Origin: Dethiosulfovibrio peptidovorans DSM 11002
GTDB taxonomy: Bacteria; Synergistota; Synergistia; Synergistales; Dethiosulfovibrionaceae
Assembly (NCBI RefSeq): GCF_000172975.1
Contig: NZ_ABTR02000001.1
Span: 2,270,501-2,334,500, forward strand
DNA length: 64,000 nucleotides
Reading direction: 5' to 3'
The position numbers were made by a program, and so were the translations under genes. Numbering within the stretch: the first letter of the stretch is position 1; every line of letters starts with the position of its first letter. The notes under the pieces are model-generated. The model worked only from the letters and a program-made list of their open reading frames with translations, was not told the DNA's origin and made no database searches. Of the stretch, positions 52,838 through 63,691 are shown piece by piece.

Positions 52838-54738
52838 TTGAAACTCCTCCTTCTTTTTTTTGCGAAAGGACGATATTCGGTGTCCCCGCCACTGTAAAAG
52901 GTACCCATAAACTCTACGTAGTGAAGCCTGGCGGAATGCAACCCCGACTCGGCCGTCGCCAAAACGAAATTTAGCAGATGTATCGCTAAAGCGATAAAAA
53001 TCCCTAAAAAGGAAACTCCCAACACATCGACGAACTTGGACGCAACCATGGCCAATATGGCCGAGGAAAGACCGATCGCACCTATCCTCACATAGCTGAG
53101 GATGCTGCCGAAAGAGCTCATAGATTCGACAAGCCCTCCAACCCCGCCTCCGGCTATCAACAATATCAGGCCGATCGCCAAGACGATCATAGATACGGAG
53201 AAGAAGCTCTGGGGTATAACCCCTTTAGTGGCACACAGAGCTCCAATCATAGAGAGGATTATCACCATATTCCCTCCACGCTCCATCCACACGTGGTGAG
53301 ACCTATTCTTGATCCCCTCTATGACGCCCAACGCCAACCCCAACAATATATGGGCCAGCCCCAAGGCCACTGAGAAAGCCAGGACGGGAACGACCGCATG
53401 AGACCTCTCTACCACCAAGGGCTCTATGCCGAAAATACGGTGAGCTACGTCTCCAAAATATTCTCCGTAGATTACACCCCAGATAACGCTCCAAAAGGCC
53501 ATGGTCAGCAAAACGAATGCCCCGTCGGCTACCATCGGATTGCTTGTCCTCTTTCTTATCCACCAGGCCAACGATGCCAAAATAATCCCATAACCGGCAT
53601 CCCCTATGATGCATCCTGCAAAGAAGGGGAAGAATATGCCTATCATCACCGTAGGGTCAGTGCCTCTATAGCTCGGAGGTGATACCAGCTTCAAAAATAT
53701 CTCGAAAGGCTTGAATAAGGTGGGATTCGATATAGCAGTGGGTACCACCTGCCATTCATCGGAGGTAGGATATCGCCAACGAACCATGACGTCGTCACCG
53801 AAGACTTTTTTCAGTTTTTCACACAGGAGGTCTCGCTCGTCCTCGGGAAGCCAGCCCTCCAACATGAAGGCCTCTCCCATATCCTTTCCCCTTTGTTCGA
53901 CGACTAGCTGCTCGAGTCTCTCGTCTATTAATATGAATAAAGCTCCTAGACGAATTCCCCATTGAGCCCTAACACTGGAGAGAGTTTCCTCTATGTAATC
54001 GCAGGCTTTTGGACTCTCGTTCAACTTTTCGTCCACGTACTCTATACATCGGAGCAATCCCATACCGGGTTCACATCCCGGAGGAGTCCAGGAAACGAGA
54101 CCCTCCGATTCCAGGAATAGATTGACCGGCCCCCTATATTCCAGAGGGACCCCCACGGCCAGAAGGCTCTCTTTTTCTCTTATATGAAAGACGTGATGAT
54201 GAAGCTCGGGGACAGGGCCCCTTCCACTATGGTCGGATACGAGGAGGGATTGAATCTCTGATAGGATCTTAGGAATCTGCTCCTTTCGAAGCCACCATAT
54301 CGACACATCTCTGTTCGCCTCGTTTTCTGACTGCACGAAGGATCTGAAATGCACAGATATATGGCTGGCTCCCTTAAGTTTATTCCTAAGACGTCGAGCT
54401 TCCTCCCTCTGTTCCAGAAGGCTGGATAACTCCTTTTTGAAATGGTCCAGACTTTCGTTCGTTTCCTCTATCATCTGAGAAAAAGGCAAGGTCAAATTCT
54501 GGCCGAGGTCGTTTAGATCCTCGTCCCTTATTTCTTCCCAACTATCCCATTCAAGGGATTCGACCATACCCAATAGTTTGCTCCGGAGGAGACGCAGAGA
54601 GTCTGCTTCCTCATCGGTTATCCTGACGGCCTCTCCATGCTCCACGTGCAAAACTCCCTGATCGTGAAGAAAAGAGACGATCTCTCTCTGCCTTGAGGTC
54701 AACCCCCATATGGCGACTCGGATCATCTTACGGATCAA
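52822..54738 (-). CDS. atpI: V/A-type ATPase subunit I (a-type)
   Basis: 638-aa membrane stator. The cytoplasmic half (about residues 1-320) has long helices for binding E/H stalks (VAIWGLTSRQREIVSFLHDQ). The membrane half has several helices from TDPTVMIGIFFPFFAGCIIG, including GDAGYG-like (here IGDAGYGIILASLAWWI) and LSYVRIGAIGLSSAILAMV with the essential Arg. The TTG start 54738 is preferred: GGAGG sits seven bases upstream and it overlaps the subunit H stop as TTGA. The next in-frame ATG is 54726. Confidence 0.93.
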   Translation of the reverse strand: MIRKMIRVAIWGLTSRQREIVSFLHDQGVLHVEHGEAVRITDEEADSLRLLRSKLLGMVESLEWDSWEEIRDEDLNDLGQNLTLPFSQMIEETNESLDHFKKELSSLLEQREEARRLRNKLKGASHISVHFRSFVQSENEANRDVSIWWLRKEQIPKILSEIQSLLVSDHSGRGPVPELHHHVFHIREKESLLAVGVPLEYRGPVNLFLESEGLVSWTPPGCEPGMGLLRCIEYVDEKLNESPKACDYIEETLSSVRAQWGIRLGALFILIDERLEQLVVEQRGKDMGEAFMLEGWLPEDERDLLCEKLKKVFGDDVMVRWRYPTSDEWQVVPTAISNPTLFKPFEIFLKLVSPPSYRGTDPTVMIGIFFPFFAGCIIGDAGYGIILASLAWWIRKRTSNPMVADGAFVLLTMAFWSVIWGVIYGEYFGDVAHRIFGIEPLVVERSHAVVPVLAFSVALGLAHILLGLALGVIEGIKNRSHHVWMERGGNMVIILSMIGALCATKGVIPQSFFSVSMIVLAIGLILLIAGGGVGGLVESMSSFGSILSYVRIGAIGLSSAILAMVASKFVDVLGVSFLGIFIALAIHLLNFVLATAESGLHSARLHYVEFMGTFYSGGDTEYRPFAKKRRRSFNWKKR

Positions 54739-55103
54739 GAGCAATCCTCCTTTTCGGGAAAAGCGATCAGGGAAAAGGCCTCATCCACGATATCCTCAAC
54801 CCTGCAATGGGAGAGATCTTCCCTCAGTCTCTCAAGAACTTCGAAGTTTTCAGCGCGGCCCCGCCTTTCCTCATCAAAGACCTCGGCCTCCATTACAGCA
54901 AACTCCTCCCCCAACAAATCTATAGTTCGGTCCGCCATCTCCTTCAGCCTCGACTTGGCCTTGTCCAGCTCGGCCTCTATCTCTTTCTCTTTTTGGGCCA
55001 GCTCCGTCGCCAACTCCATCCTGCTTTGCTCCAGTCGATCGTTTTCGACGGACCATGTAGCCGAGGAGAGAGAATCGACGGGATTATCTTTCCGGAGAGA
55101 CAC
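54735..55103 (-). CDS. atpH: V/A-type ATPase subunit H/G-like peripheral stalk coiled coil
   Basis: 122-aa charged coiled coil (ELATELAQKEKEIEAELDKA and onward) with an acidic C-terminal part. Placed directly upstream of subunit I, it fits the H (G) stalk partner of subunit E. The start is uncertain: GTG 55103 overlaps the CBS gene by 20 bases, while ATG 55019 has GGAG nine bases upstream and gives 94 aa, near the family length. Assignment rests on context plus coiled-coil character. Confidence 0.75.
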   Translation of the reverse strand: MSLRKDNPVDSLSSATWSVENDRLEQSRMELATELAQKEKEIEAELDKAKSRLKEMADRTIDLLGEEFAVMEAEVFDEERRGRAENFEVLERLREDLSHCRVEDIVDEAFSLIAFPEKEDCS

Positions 55104-55560
55104 CTTCTATACCGCCTTCCATCAGAAACTCGCAAAAAGCACCTCTGTCGATTATCCCTATAAACTTGCCTTCTTCGGTCACGGGAAGACGTTTGAATTT
55201 CTTTCTGAGCATCATATCCGCAACGGTCATTATGCTCGTATCGGGAAAGACAAAAACGGGGTCTTTCTGCATAAAATCCTTAACCAGGTCGTTCTTCATA
55301 GCTCCAAAACGCTGAAAAAGCAGGTTCTCCTCGTTTCCAAAAAACGTACTTTGAGCCAATATCTCAAGGTAGGTCGGAATGGTTGGCTTCAGGATATCCG
55401 ACTCAGACAGGTATCCGACCAACCTCCAATCGTCGTCTATAACGGGAAGACCGGACAACCCATGAGAGTACAGGACGTGGATGGCGTCGAAAACGCGGTC
55501 TTGAGACATCACCGCCGTGAGATCTCGGCTCATAATGTCTTCAGCTATGATGGTTTTCAT
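55084..55560 (-). CDS. CBS-domain pair protein
   Basis: 158-aa stand-alone tandem CBS (Bateman) module. Each repeat has the pattern IMSRDLTAVMSQDRVFDAIH...GLSGLPVIDDDWRLVGYLSE and MQKDPVFVFPDTSIMTVADM...KRLPVTEEGKFIGIID. Such modules bind adenine nucleotides or SAM and act as energy sensors. It sits between the TagA fusion and the V/A-ATPase genes, overlapping both, so an adenylate-sensing role tied to the ATPase is an attractive inference but not shown. Confidence 0.9.
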   Translation of the reverse strand: MKTIIAEDIMSRDLTAVMSQDRVFDAIHVLYSHGLSGLPVIDDDWRLVGYLSESDILKPTIPTYLEILAQSTFFGNEENLLFQRFGAMKNDLVKDFMQKDPVFVFPDTSIMTVADMMLRKKFKRLPVTEEGKFIGIIDRGAFCEFLMEGGIEGVSPER

Positions 55561-57277
55561 TTTTTCCCCTCCAGCCGGAGAACCCTATCTTCTCCAATAG
55601 AACGGAGAATACAAACAACACCAGAGCGACATCCTGGCGCAAACGCCAGGGTTCCTGAATAAGTCTATAAAGCCATTCCAGACCGCATTTTTGCCACAAA
55701 AGAGGAGCCCTTCTAAGCCTTCCAGATATGACGTCGAAGCTTCCTCCGACCCCGACCCCTACGACACCGTCCATCTCGGGAAGATTACGGTTCAGCCAGA
55801 CCTCCTGTTTGGGTACGCCCAAAGCAGTAAATAGGAGCTTAGCCCCCGAACTCCGGATACTCTGCAGGATATCTTGATCCTCCGAATCGTTGAAATAACC
55901 GTCACGATAGCCCACTACTTTCAAGCCTGGATAAAGTCGCTCCAGCTCGACGGCGGCAGCGGATACGACCTCGGGCTTACTTCCCAGCAGATAGATAGGC
56001 CAGTTCTCCACTGCGGCAAGGCGGCACAATCCATGCATAAAATCTATGCCAGCCACCCGCTCGACCACCGGCACTCCCAAAAACTTAAGAGCCCAGACCA
56101 ATCCGGCACCATCGGGCAGGGTAAGCCAGGCTGAATCCGCAATCTCTCTGTAGAGAGGGTCTTTTTTAGCCCTGTAAAAAGACAGGGCATTGGCAGTCAC
56201 TATCATAGCAGACGGAGCCCTGGACAATAACCTTCCCCTTACCTTGGAAAGGGCGTAATTCATTGACATTCCATCGACCCGGACTCCCCAAAGACCGGTT
56301 CTAGCCCTGCTTTTCGAACCTCTGAGACAGGAGACCACTACTGCGGTAGACACAGCCAAAAGGGATAAAAACGCAGGTCTGGTGGTATCGTTTATGCCTA
56401 TCTGCACGAAAGATACTACCGTACCGATCAAAAGACAGAGGAAAGTGACGAACTTGACCGCACCGGGATGGTCCACCCCTCTGTCCATCATCCTGTGATA
56501 GATTGACACATTGCCCCATTTCCCCAGGGGAACCGCATGGCTGACCAGATACAGGGATAGCTCCATCATCGGAAGAGCGTAGAGCCCCATCGGTATGACC
56601 ATCAATGTGGTGAAGGTCACACCCTTGGTCACCCCGACCAGAGAGGCCCCCGCCACCAACATACCCCAAAATGAGGAAAGAGGCTTTCCAAGTTGGCGAT
56701 AGTTATGGCCCAGTCTACTCCAGAAGACCGCGACGAAAGAGACCCCCGCAAGAGACATGAGGAAAGCGTCTCCCACTTGTTGCCCCGAAATCGAGGATAT
56801 CAGCAAGGTCAAGGAGAAACTTACCCCGAGAAGATGTCCGGCCAACCCGGGGATATCATCCAATCTCTGAAACAAAAGAGGAAAAACCGTCACCCAAAGG
56901 GCTGTCATCAAAATCGATGAATAAGAGGAGAGATAAAGATATTGCCCTCCCGGCATGCCTACGAATGAGATCCTAGGACCTACCAGGGCGAAAAAAAGGC
57001 CGACCACTCCGAAAAGCCACGAGAGTTTTTTGTTCGGAGAGGTGTGCTGCACCATGCCGACTATAGAACCCAACAGCGCCATGCCTACGACGGCACGAAT
57101 CTCGCTGTCTCCGGTCCAAAGGGCAAACAGCATCCAGACTCCCACCAGAGTCAGATCTCTCATATAAAAATAGCGTTCTTTCGATAAAGTCCTCCGGTAG
57201 AGTCTCTGCAACATGAACGACGCGAGCACCAGGGAGGATAGGACAAAAGCAGTCGAGGAGGAAAGATAATGTATCAC
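55541..57277 (-). CDS. Fusion of a WecA/MraY-like membrane domain with a WecG/TagA/CpsF glycosyltransferase
   Basis: 578 aa. Residues about 325-560 are a WecG/TagA/CpsF (GT26) enzyme, which adds a second sugar (ManNAc-type) to a lipid-linked GlcNAc: ALSFYRAKKDPLYREIADSA, LTLPDGAGLVWALKFLG, RVAGIDFMHGLC, LLGSKPEVV, FTALGVPKQEVWLNRN, and GVGGSFDVISGRLRRAP. Residues 1 to about 315 are 9-10 membrane helices whose later part (SIYHRMMDRGVDHPGAVKF) recalls the HHRLLDxG motif of WecA/MraY, with catalytic motifs blurred (LDDIPGL, no NxxNxxDG). GTG 57277 has GGGAG twelve bases upstream. It heads the V/A-ATPase superoperon. Confidence 0.85.
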   Translation of the reverse strand: MIHYLSSSTAFVLSSLVLASFMLQRLYRRTLSKERYFYMRDLTLVGVWMLFALWTGDSEIRAVVGMALLGSIVGMVQHTSPNKKLSWLFGVVGLFFALVGPRISFVGMPGGQYLYLSSYSSILMTALWVTVFPLLFQRLDDIPGLAGHLLGVSFSLTLLISSISGQQVGDAFLMSLAGVSFVAVFWSRLGHNYRQLGKPLSSFWGMLVAGASLVGVTKGVTFTTLMVIPMGLYALPMMELSLYLVSHAVPLGKWGNVSIYHRMMDRGVDHPGAVKFVTFLCLLIGTVVSFVQIGINDTTRPAFLSLLAVSTAVVVSCLRGSKSRARTGLWGVRVDGMSMNYALSKVRGRLLSRAPSAMIVTANALSFYRAKKDPLYREIADSAWLTLPDGAGLVWALKFLGVPVVERVAGIDFMHGLCRLAAVENWPIYLLGSKPEVVSAAAVELERLYPGLKVVGYRDGYFNDSEDQDILQSIRSSGAKLLFTALGVPKQEVWLNRNLPEMDGVVGVGVGGSFDVISGRLRRAPLLWQKCGLEWLYRLIQEPWRLRQDVALVLFVFSVLLEKIGFSGWRGKNENHHS

Positions 57278-57300
57278 GACGAAAAACGACTCCCTTCAAG

Positions 57301-57320
57301 GATACTCCCCTCAGAGTATC
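57301..57320 (-). other. Leader hairpin ahead of the TagA-fusion/V-ATPase operon
   Basis: GATACTC/GAGTATC 7-bp stem with a 6-base loop, between the predicted promoter and the ribosome site of the fusion gene. No U-run follows; a role in initiation or stability is speculative. Confidence 0.45.
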
Positions 57321-57341
57321 GCTCTATATAACACCGCTCTT

Positions 57342-57370
57342 ATTGTACCAGCGGACTCGGCTATTTTCCA
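57342..57370 (-). promoter_or_regulatory. Probable promoter for the TagA-fusion/V-ATPase superoperon
   Basis: TGGAAA (57365-57370), 17-base spacer, TACAAT (57342-57347), minus strand, just past the serS terminator. It would drive the fusion gene, CBS gene, V/A-ATPase genes and possibly onward to ispDF. Confidence 0.6.
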
Positions 57371-57371
57371 G

Positions 57372-57402
57372 AAAAAACGCCGGCCAGAAGCCGGCGTTTT
57401 TT
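57372..57402 (-). terminator. Bidirectional intrinsic terminator after serS
   Basis: GC-rich 7-bp stem CGCCGGC/GCCGGCG with a 5-base loop, flanked by a run of A on one side and T on the other, nine bases after the serS stop. Ends the uvrC-rib-serS transcript. Confidence 0.95.
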
Positions 57403-57410
57403 CTATAAGA

Positions 57411-59173
<1,763 letters not shown>

Positions 59174-59186
59174 GACGTAGCTCCTC

Positions 59187-60437
59187 TCAGTTCAAGATAT
59201 CCTTAAGGTGAAGGACATGCCCCATGCGGGCTTCCTTGGTAGACAGATACCTGCGGTTGTGTTCGTTCGGCTCTATTATCACCGGAACCCGTTCCTCTAT
59301 GGTCAGACCGTACCCCTCCAGCCCGACCACCTTGAGGGGATTGTTGGTCATAAGCCTGATACTGGAGAGCCCCAGGTCTTTCAGTATCTGGGCGCCCAGT
59401 CCATATTCCCTGAGATCAGGCTTGTGCCCCAGTGCGACGTTGGCGTCCACCGTATCCATCCCCTCCTCCTGGAGGCGGTAGGCCTTCAGCTTTTCCAGTA
59501 AGCCGATTCCTCTGCCTTCCTGACGCATATACAGGACCACCCCTCTGCCTTCCTTTTCCACCGCACGTAGGGCGGCGTGAAGCTGAGGACCGCAGTCGCA
59601 TCGTAGGGATCCGAAGACGTCTCCCGTCATGCACTCGGAATGAACCCTTACCAAAACGGGGGCCTCTCCGTCGAGATCTCCCTTCACCAAGGCGATGTGA
59701 AGCTTGTCCGGCACGTCCTCCAGAAGGCTCCTGTAGGCATGAGCCTTGAAATCGCCGTACTCGGTGGGAAGGAGTATCTCAGCCACCTTCTCCACCAAAA
59801 CGGTCCTCTCGGTCCTGTATCTTATGAGATCCCTTATTGAGATCAGCTTGAGACCGTGTTCGCGGCAAAATTTACCGAGGTCGGTCAGCCTTGCCATGGA
59901 TCCGTCGTCTTTTATGATCTCGCATATCATCCCGGCAGGACTCATTCCGGCCAACCTTGCCAGATCCACCGCCGCCTCGGTATGCCCGGACCGTTTAAGC
60001 ACTCCTCCGTTTCTCCCTATGAGGGGGAATACATGCCCTGGCCTCATCAGATCTGACGGAACGGTCTCGGGATCGGCCAAAGCCCTGGCCGTCATGGCCC
60101 TTTCCTCCGCCGATATACCTGTAGTCGTTCCTTCTCGAAGGTCCACGCTGACGGTGAAAGCAGTACCGTGACGGTCGCTTCCATCCCTCACCATCGGTTC
60201 CAGACCGACCTTAGAGGCCTGCTCTTCCGTTATTGGCACGCAGACCAGCCCTCTGGCGTGACGGATCATGAAGTTTACCGACTCGGGTGTAGCACATTCG
60301 GCTGCCATCACGAGATCGCCCTCGTTTTCTCTGTCCTCGTCGTCCACCACTACGACCATCCTGCCTTTGGATATATCCTCTATGGCTTCCTCGATGGAAG
60401 CGAAAATGTCTTTATTCGAACTCACAGCCGTCACCAT
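59187..60437 (-). CDS. ribBA: RibBA, DHBP synthase / GTP cyclohydrolase II
   Basis: 416-aa bifunctional enzyme supplying both riboflavin precursors. RibB (residues 1 to about 208) has [35 protein letters not shown] and [16 protein letters not shown]. RibA (about 210-410) has [20 protein letters not shown] with three zinc cysteines and the catalytic stretch [18 protein letters not shown]. Both halves appear active. It overlaps the ribE stop by 7 bases. Confidence 0.97.
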   Translation of the reverse strand: MVTAVSSNKDIFASIEEAIEDISKGRMVVVVDDEDRENEGDLVMAAECATPESVNFMIRHARGLVCVPITEEQASKVGLEPMVRDGSDRHGTAFTVSVDLREGTTTGISAEERAMTARALADPETVPSDLMRPGHVFPLIGRNGGVLKRSGHTEAAVDLARLAGMSPAGMICEIIKDDGSMARLTDLGKFCREHGLKLISIRDLIRYRTERTVLVEKVAEILLPTEYGDFKAHAYRSLLEDVPDKLHIALVKGDLDGEAPVLVRVHSECMTGDVFGSLRCDCGPQLHAALRAVEKEGRGVVLYMRQEGRGIGLLEKLKAYRLQEEGMDTVDANVALGHKPDLREYGLGAQILKDLGLSSIRLMTNNPLKVVGLEGYGLTIEERVPVIIEPNEHNRRYLSTKEARMGHVLHLKDILN

Positions 60438-61084
60438 CCGATTTCGTCAAGTCGTTCAATGCTCAATCCCCCCTCACGGGGGGAGCTCTCCTCTACCTTC
60501 AAACCCAGAAGGCGCTCGACGTAACGTCCTAACACATCGACCTCCAGGTTAACAACGCCCCCTATCGATAGGTTGGACAGATTGGTATCGCTCAAGGTGG
60601 TCGGTATAACCGCCACGGAGACCAGAGGACCGTCCAAAGACGCTATCGTCAGGCTGATGCCGTCCAATGCGATGGACCCCTTGTGGACGACGTATCTCTC
60701 CAGTTCCGACGGAATCTCGAAGATCATCTCGGACGAACCGCCAGAACGGACGAAAGACCTCAATATCGCCGTCCCATCCACATGCCCCGTCACTATATGC
60801 CCGTCCAGACCGCTATCCAACCTGAGAGCCCTCTCCAGGTTCACCCTGTCTCCGGGCCTAAGAGAGAAAAATCGAGTTCTCTTCATGGTCTCCTCGGTCA
60901 CGTCTGCCTCGAATCGCCCTCCTCCGGACGACCTTACGGTCAGACAAGCACCGGAGACCGCGACGGACTCTCCTCGAAAGAGCGTATCCGCCATGGAACC
61001 AGCATCGACTGAGATCACAAAGACCCCGTCTCTCCTTCCGATGGAACGAACCGTTCCTACCGTTTCAATAAGTCCCGTGAACAA
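60431..61084 (-). CDS. ribE: Riboflavin synthase (alpha chain)
   Basis: 217-aa enzyme that dismutates two lumazines into riboflavin. Two lumazine-binding repeats are visible: [11 protein letters not shown] at the N-terminus with VSGACLTV, and [11 protein letters not shown] near residue 105 with DGISLTIA. The start is TTG 61084, read as Met-Phe-Thr-Gly, with GGAGGGGG seven bases upstream. This restores the invariant MFTGLIE N-terminus; the longer frame to 61129 lies inside ribD. Overlaps ribD by 28 bases. Confidence 0.95.
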   Translation of the reverse strand: MFTGLIETVGTVRSIGRRDGVFVISVDAGSMADTLFRGESVAVSGACLTVRSSGGGRFEADVTEETMKRTRFFSLRPGDRVNLERALRLDSGLDGHIVTGHVDGTAILRSFVRSGGSSEMIFEIPSELERYVVHKGSIALDGISLTIASLDGPLVSVAVIPTTLSDTNLSNLSIGGVVNLEVDVLGRYVERLLGLKVEESSPREGGLSIERLDEIGW

Positions 61085-62127
61085 GGGAAAACCCCCTCCA
61101 GCCATAGATCTCCATCCTGACCTCTGCACGAGATCAAAGATAAATTCATCGACTCCTCCATCGAGGATAAAATCATGCCGGGCGTCATCGTCTGCCCCTG
61201 CCCCATAATCTTGGGGGCGACGAACAAGGAGACCTCGTCGACGAGACCGTCACTCAGAAGGGACGAGATGATACGCCCTCCGCCCTCCACCAGTAGTCTC
61301 CTGACTCCAGATCCGTAGAGATCTCTCAGGACCGTCTCCAGATCGACCTGTCCGTTCTTTTCTGGAATCACTCTCTCTCCATTTAGCCCTGCGAATCGTT
61401 TTGTATAGATTATACATCTATCGTCCAGAAAGACACGCCGATTTTCATCGATCCCTCCGATCACGACGGGAATAGGCGACTTTCCTGGAACATCCCTCAC
61501 TGTCAAGGCAGGGTCGTCCGCGGTTACCGTGCCCCTGCCTACCATGACCGCGTCCGATTCGGACCTGAGCAGATGAGCCTTTACCCTGGAGGTACCGTTG
61601 GTTATCCACTTGCTTTTCCCGTCCGGGAGGGACATATCGCCGTCCAGACTGATGGCGGCCTTTACCGTCACCCAGGGCAAACCGGCGAGGGCTCCTTTGA
61701 TAAACCCTCTGTTGAGCCATCGACACTCTTCCTCCAAAACTCCGACGGACACATCCACCCCGGCGGAACGAAGTATCTCGATTCCCCGCCCAGAAACCCT
61801 GGGGTCCGGATCTACCGTCGCCACGACACACCTCCCTATGCCGGCTTCCACTAGGGCGGGAGCACAGGGTGGAGTCTTGCCGTGATGTGAACAGGGCTCC
61901 AGCGTCACGTAGGCAGTGGCCCCCGCTACCCCTCCGACAGCGGACATCAATGCCTCCCTCTCTGCATGGGGGGCTCCGCAACGACGGTGATACCCCTCCC
62001 CCAGTATCTCCCCGTCCCTCGCTATGACGCATCCGACCATGGGGTTAGGAGACGTGTAACCGGTCCCTCTCATGGCCAGGCTAAGGGCTCTCCTCATATA
62101 GGTGACGTCTTCAACTCTGCTTTTCAT
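61057..62127 (-). CDS. ribD: RibD, pyrimidine deaminase/reductase
   Basis: 356-aa bifunctional enzyme. The N-terminal zinc deaminase (about residues 1-145) has PNPMVGCVI, HAEREAL and LEPCSHHGKTPPCAPAL with His and two Cys ligands. The reductase (about 150-356) has WVTVKAAISLDGDMSLPDG, VGRGTVTADDPALTVR and LLVEGGGRIISSLL. ATG 62127 follows GGAGG by 8 bases and overlaps uvrC by 17. No FMN riboswitch can sit in front of ribD, because uvrC is translated across that region. Confidence 0.97.
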   Translation of the reverse strand: MKSRVEDVTYMRRALSLAMRGTGYTSPNPMVGCVIARDGEILGEGYHRRCGAPHAEREALMSAVGGVAGATAYVTLEPCSHHGKTPPCAPALVEAGIGRCVVATVDPDPRVSGRGIEILRSAGVDVSVGVLEEECRWLNRGFIKGALAGLPWVTVKAAISLDGDMSLPDGKSKWITNGTSRVKAHLLRSESDAVMVGRGTVTADDPALTVRDVPGKSPIPVVIGGIDENRRVFLDDRCIIYTKRFAGLNGERVIPEKNGQVDLETVLRDLYGSGVRRLLVEGGGRIISSLLSDGLVDEVSLFVAPKIMGQGQTMTPGMILSSMEESMNLSLISCRGQDGDLWLEGVFPCSRDLLKR

Positions 62128-63580
62128 CGTCGATACCTCCGAGATGTCTCAATATATTCCTGGCATGGGATTCCCCTATTCCGGGAACCTCCATCAGAGC
62201 GGATTCTCCGAGCCTGGCGATCTGCTGGACGCTTCCGAACCGAGCAAGAAGGGCGGCTGCCCTGCGCTTACCTATTCCGGGGATCTCCTCCAGGGCGGAG
62301 CGTCTTAGCCTCTCCTGCCTCTTTCCTCTGTGGGTCGTTATGGCGTAGCGATGGGACTCGTCCCTTACCCTCTGGAGCAACCTCAACGCCGGGTCGTTTC
62401 TCTCCAGCTCGATAGGCTCCTCCGAATCCAGGGTAAAGACGAGCTCCTCCCTCTTCGCTAGGGACATCACCGGGATAGAAAGGCCCAGCTCCGACAGGGC
62501 CTCGGAGGCAAAACGAAGCTGTTCGGGACCTCCGTCTATCAGTATGAGCTGAGGAAGAGGGGCCTCTCCCTCAAGACATTTTCTGTATCTCCTGGTCACG
62601 GTCTCCTTCATTGACCTGAAATCGTCTATGCCCTGGACCTCCCTTATGCCGAAGCGCCTGTAGAGGGACGGGTTGGGCAACCCCTGTTCGAAAACCACGA
62701 CCACCCCGTAGGTCTCGTGTCCCGACGAATGGGAAATGTCAAAACCGTCGATGCGCCAGGGTACGGTGGGCAAGCCGACGATCTCCTGAAGATCGCAAAG
62801 TACCTGCCAGGTATCCTCGTCCAGATCGGCGGACAGGGTGGCGGACACCTTCTGCCTGGAGAAACGCCACAGGGCCCTCAGGGTATCCCTGAGCCTCGCC
62901 GCCTCCTCGAACCGCATCTCCCTAGCCCTCCTGTCCATCCTCTTCCTGAGCCTATCGGTCACCTCCAAAGTCTGTCCACGAAGCAACAGTACCACGTCGT
63001 CTAGGACATCGCCGTATTCTCCTTTGGAACAGAGCCCCACGCAGGGAGCTAAACACTTTCCCAGAGAGTGTCTCAGGCAGGGGCGAGTCAGATGAACCTT
63101 GGAAAAATCGTGTCTGCAGGTCCTGAGGGGGAAATACCTCTCGATCAGCCGCAACACTCTTCGAAGCTCTCCGGCGCTTACGTAGGGGCCTATATGGAGC
63201 CCCTCGCCCTTACGGAGAGTCACCTCCAGCCTGGGAAAATCGTCGTCTGTGACGTATACGTATGGATACCGTTCGTTCATCTTGAGATCTACGTTGAAAA
63301 AGGGCATTATCTTTTTTATCAGACGGGACTCCACTATCAGTGCCTCCGCCTCGGTCTCGGTCCTTATGGTGGAGATATCCTCTATGGAGGCCACCAGTTT
63401 TCTGAGCCTGGAAGAAGCGTAGCCGGAAGCATGGCGGAAGTAGGACGAGACCCTCTTCTTAAGCGACTTAGCCTTGCCCACATATATAATCTCTCCGTCG
63501 GAGTCGTGCATAAGATAGACCCCAGGCCTGTTGGGAAAGGTTCGTACCAATTTTTTGAGACGTTCCAGTCGATCCGTCAT
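62111..63580 (-). CDS. uvrC: Excinuclease ABC subunit C
   Basis: 489-aa dual-incision nuclease of nucleotide excision repair. The GIY-YIG domain (GVYLMHDSDGEIIYVGKAKS) is followed by a Cys cluster (RTCRHD...RPCLRH..KCLAPCVGLCS), UVR motif FEEAARLRDTL, the RNase H-like nuclease (FDISHSSGHETYGVVVVF, LILIDGGPEQL, HRYAITTHRGKR) and C-terminal helix-hairpin-helix pairs. It is shorter than the usual 590-620, but all domains are present. ATG 63580 has GGAGG five bases upstream. It is the first gene of the rib-serS run. Confidence 0.96.
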   Translation of the reverse strand: MTDRLERLKKLVRTFPNRPGVYLMHDSDGEIIYVGKAKSLKKRVSSYFRHASGYASSRLRKLVASIEDISTIRTETEAEALIVESRLIKKIMPFFNVDLKMNERYPYVYVTDDDFPRLEVTLRKGEGLHIGPYVSAGELRRVLRLIERYFPLRTCRHDFSKVHLTRPCLRHSLGKCLAPCVGLCSKGEYGDVLDDVVLLLRGQTLEVTDRLRKRMDRRAREMRFEEAARLRDTLRALWRFSRQKVSATLSADLDEDTWQVLCDLQEIVGLPTVPWRIDGFDISHSSGHETYGVVVVFEQGLPNPSLYRRFGIREVQGIDDFRSMKETVTRRYRKCLEGEAPLPQLILIDGGPEQLRFASEALSELGLSIPVMSLAKREELVFTLDSEEPIELERNDPALRLLQRVRDESHRYAITTHRGKRQERLRRSALEEIPGIGKRRAAALLARFGSVQQIARLGESALMEVPGIGESHARNILRHLGGIDDEKQS

Positions 63581-63606
63581 GGCTACCTCCGAACATAGGT
63601 GAAAAA

Positions 63607-63635
63607 GTGGCAAAATATTAGAGGAACAGTATAAT
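63607..63635 (+). promoter_or_regulatory. Sigma70-type promoter for cysS
   Basis: GTGGCA (63607-63612), 17-base spacer, perfect TATAAT (63630-63635), plus strand, about 57 bases upstream of cysS. A minus-strand -10-like TATACT (63628-63633) for uvrC overlaps it. Confidence 0.7.
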
Positions 63636-63691
63636 CAGTATGTACCTGGAAATCCAGTTCCACCCAAACGAAAAGATGGAGGTTTCATGTC

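Noticed and set aside
62111..62160. FMN riboswitch before the rib genes
   Set aside because: ribD overlaps uvrC by 17 bases, and no RFN-element pattern is seen there or before uvrC.
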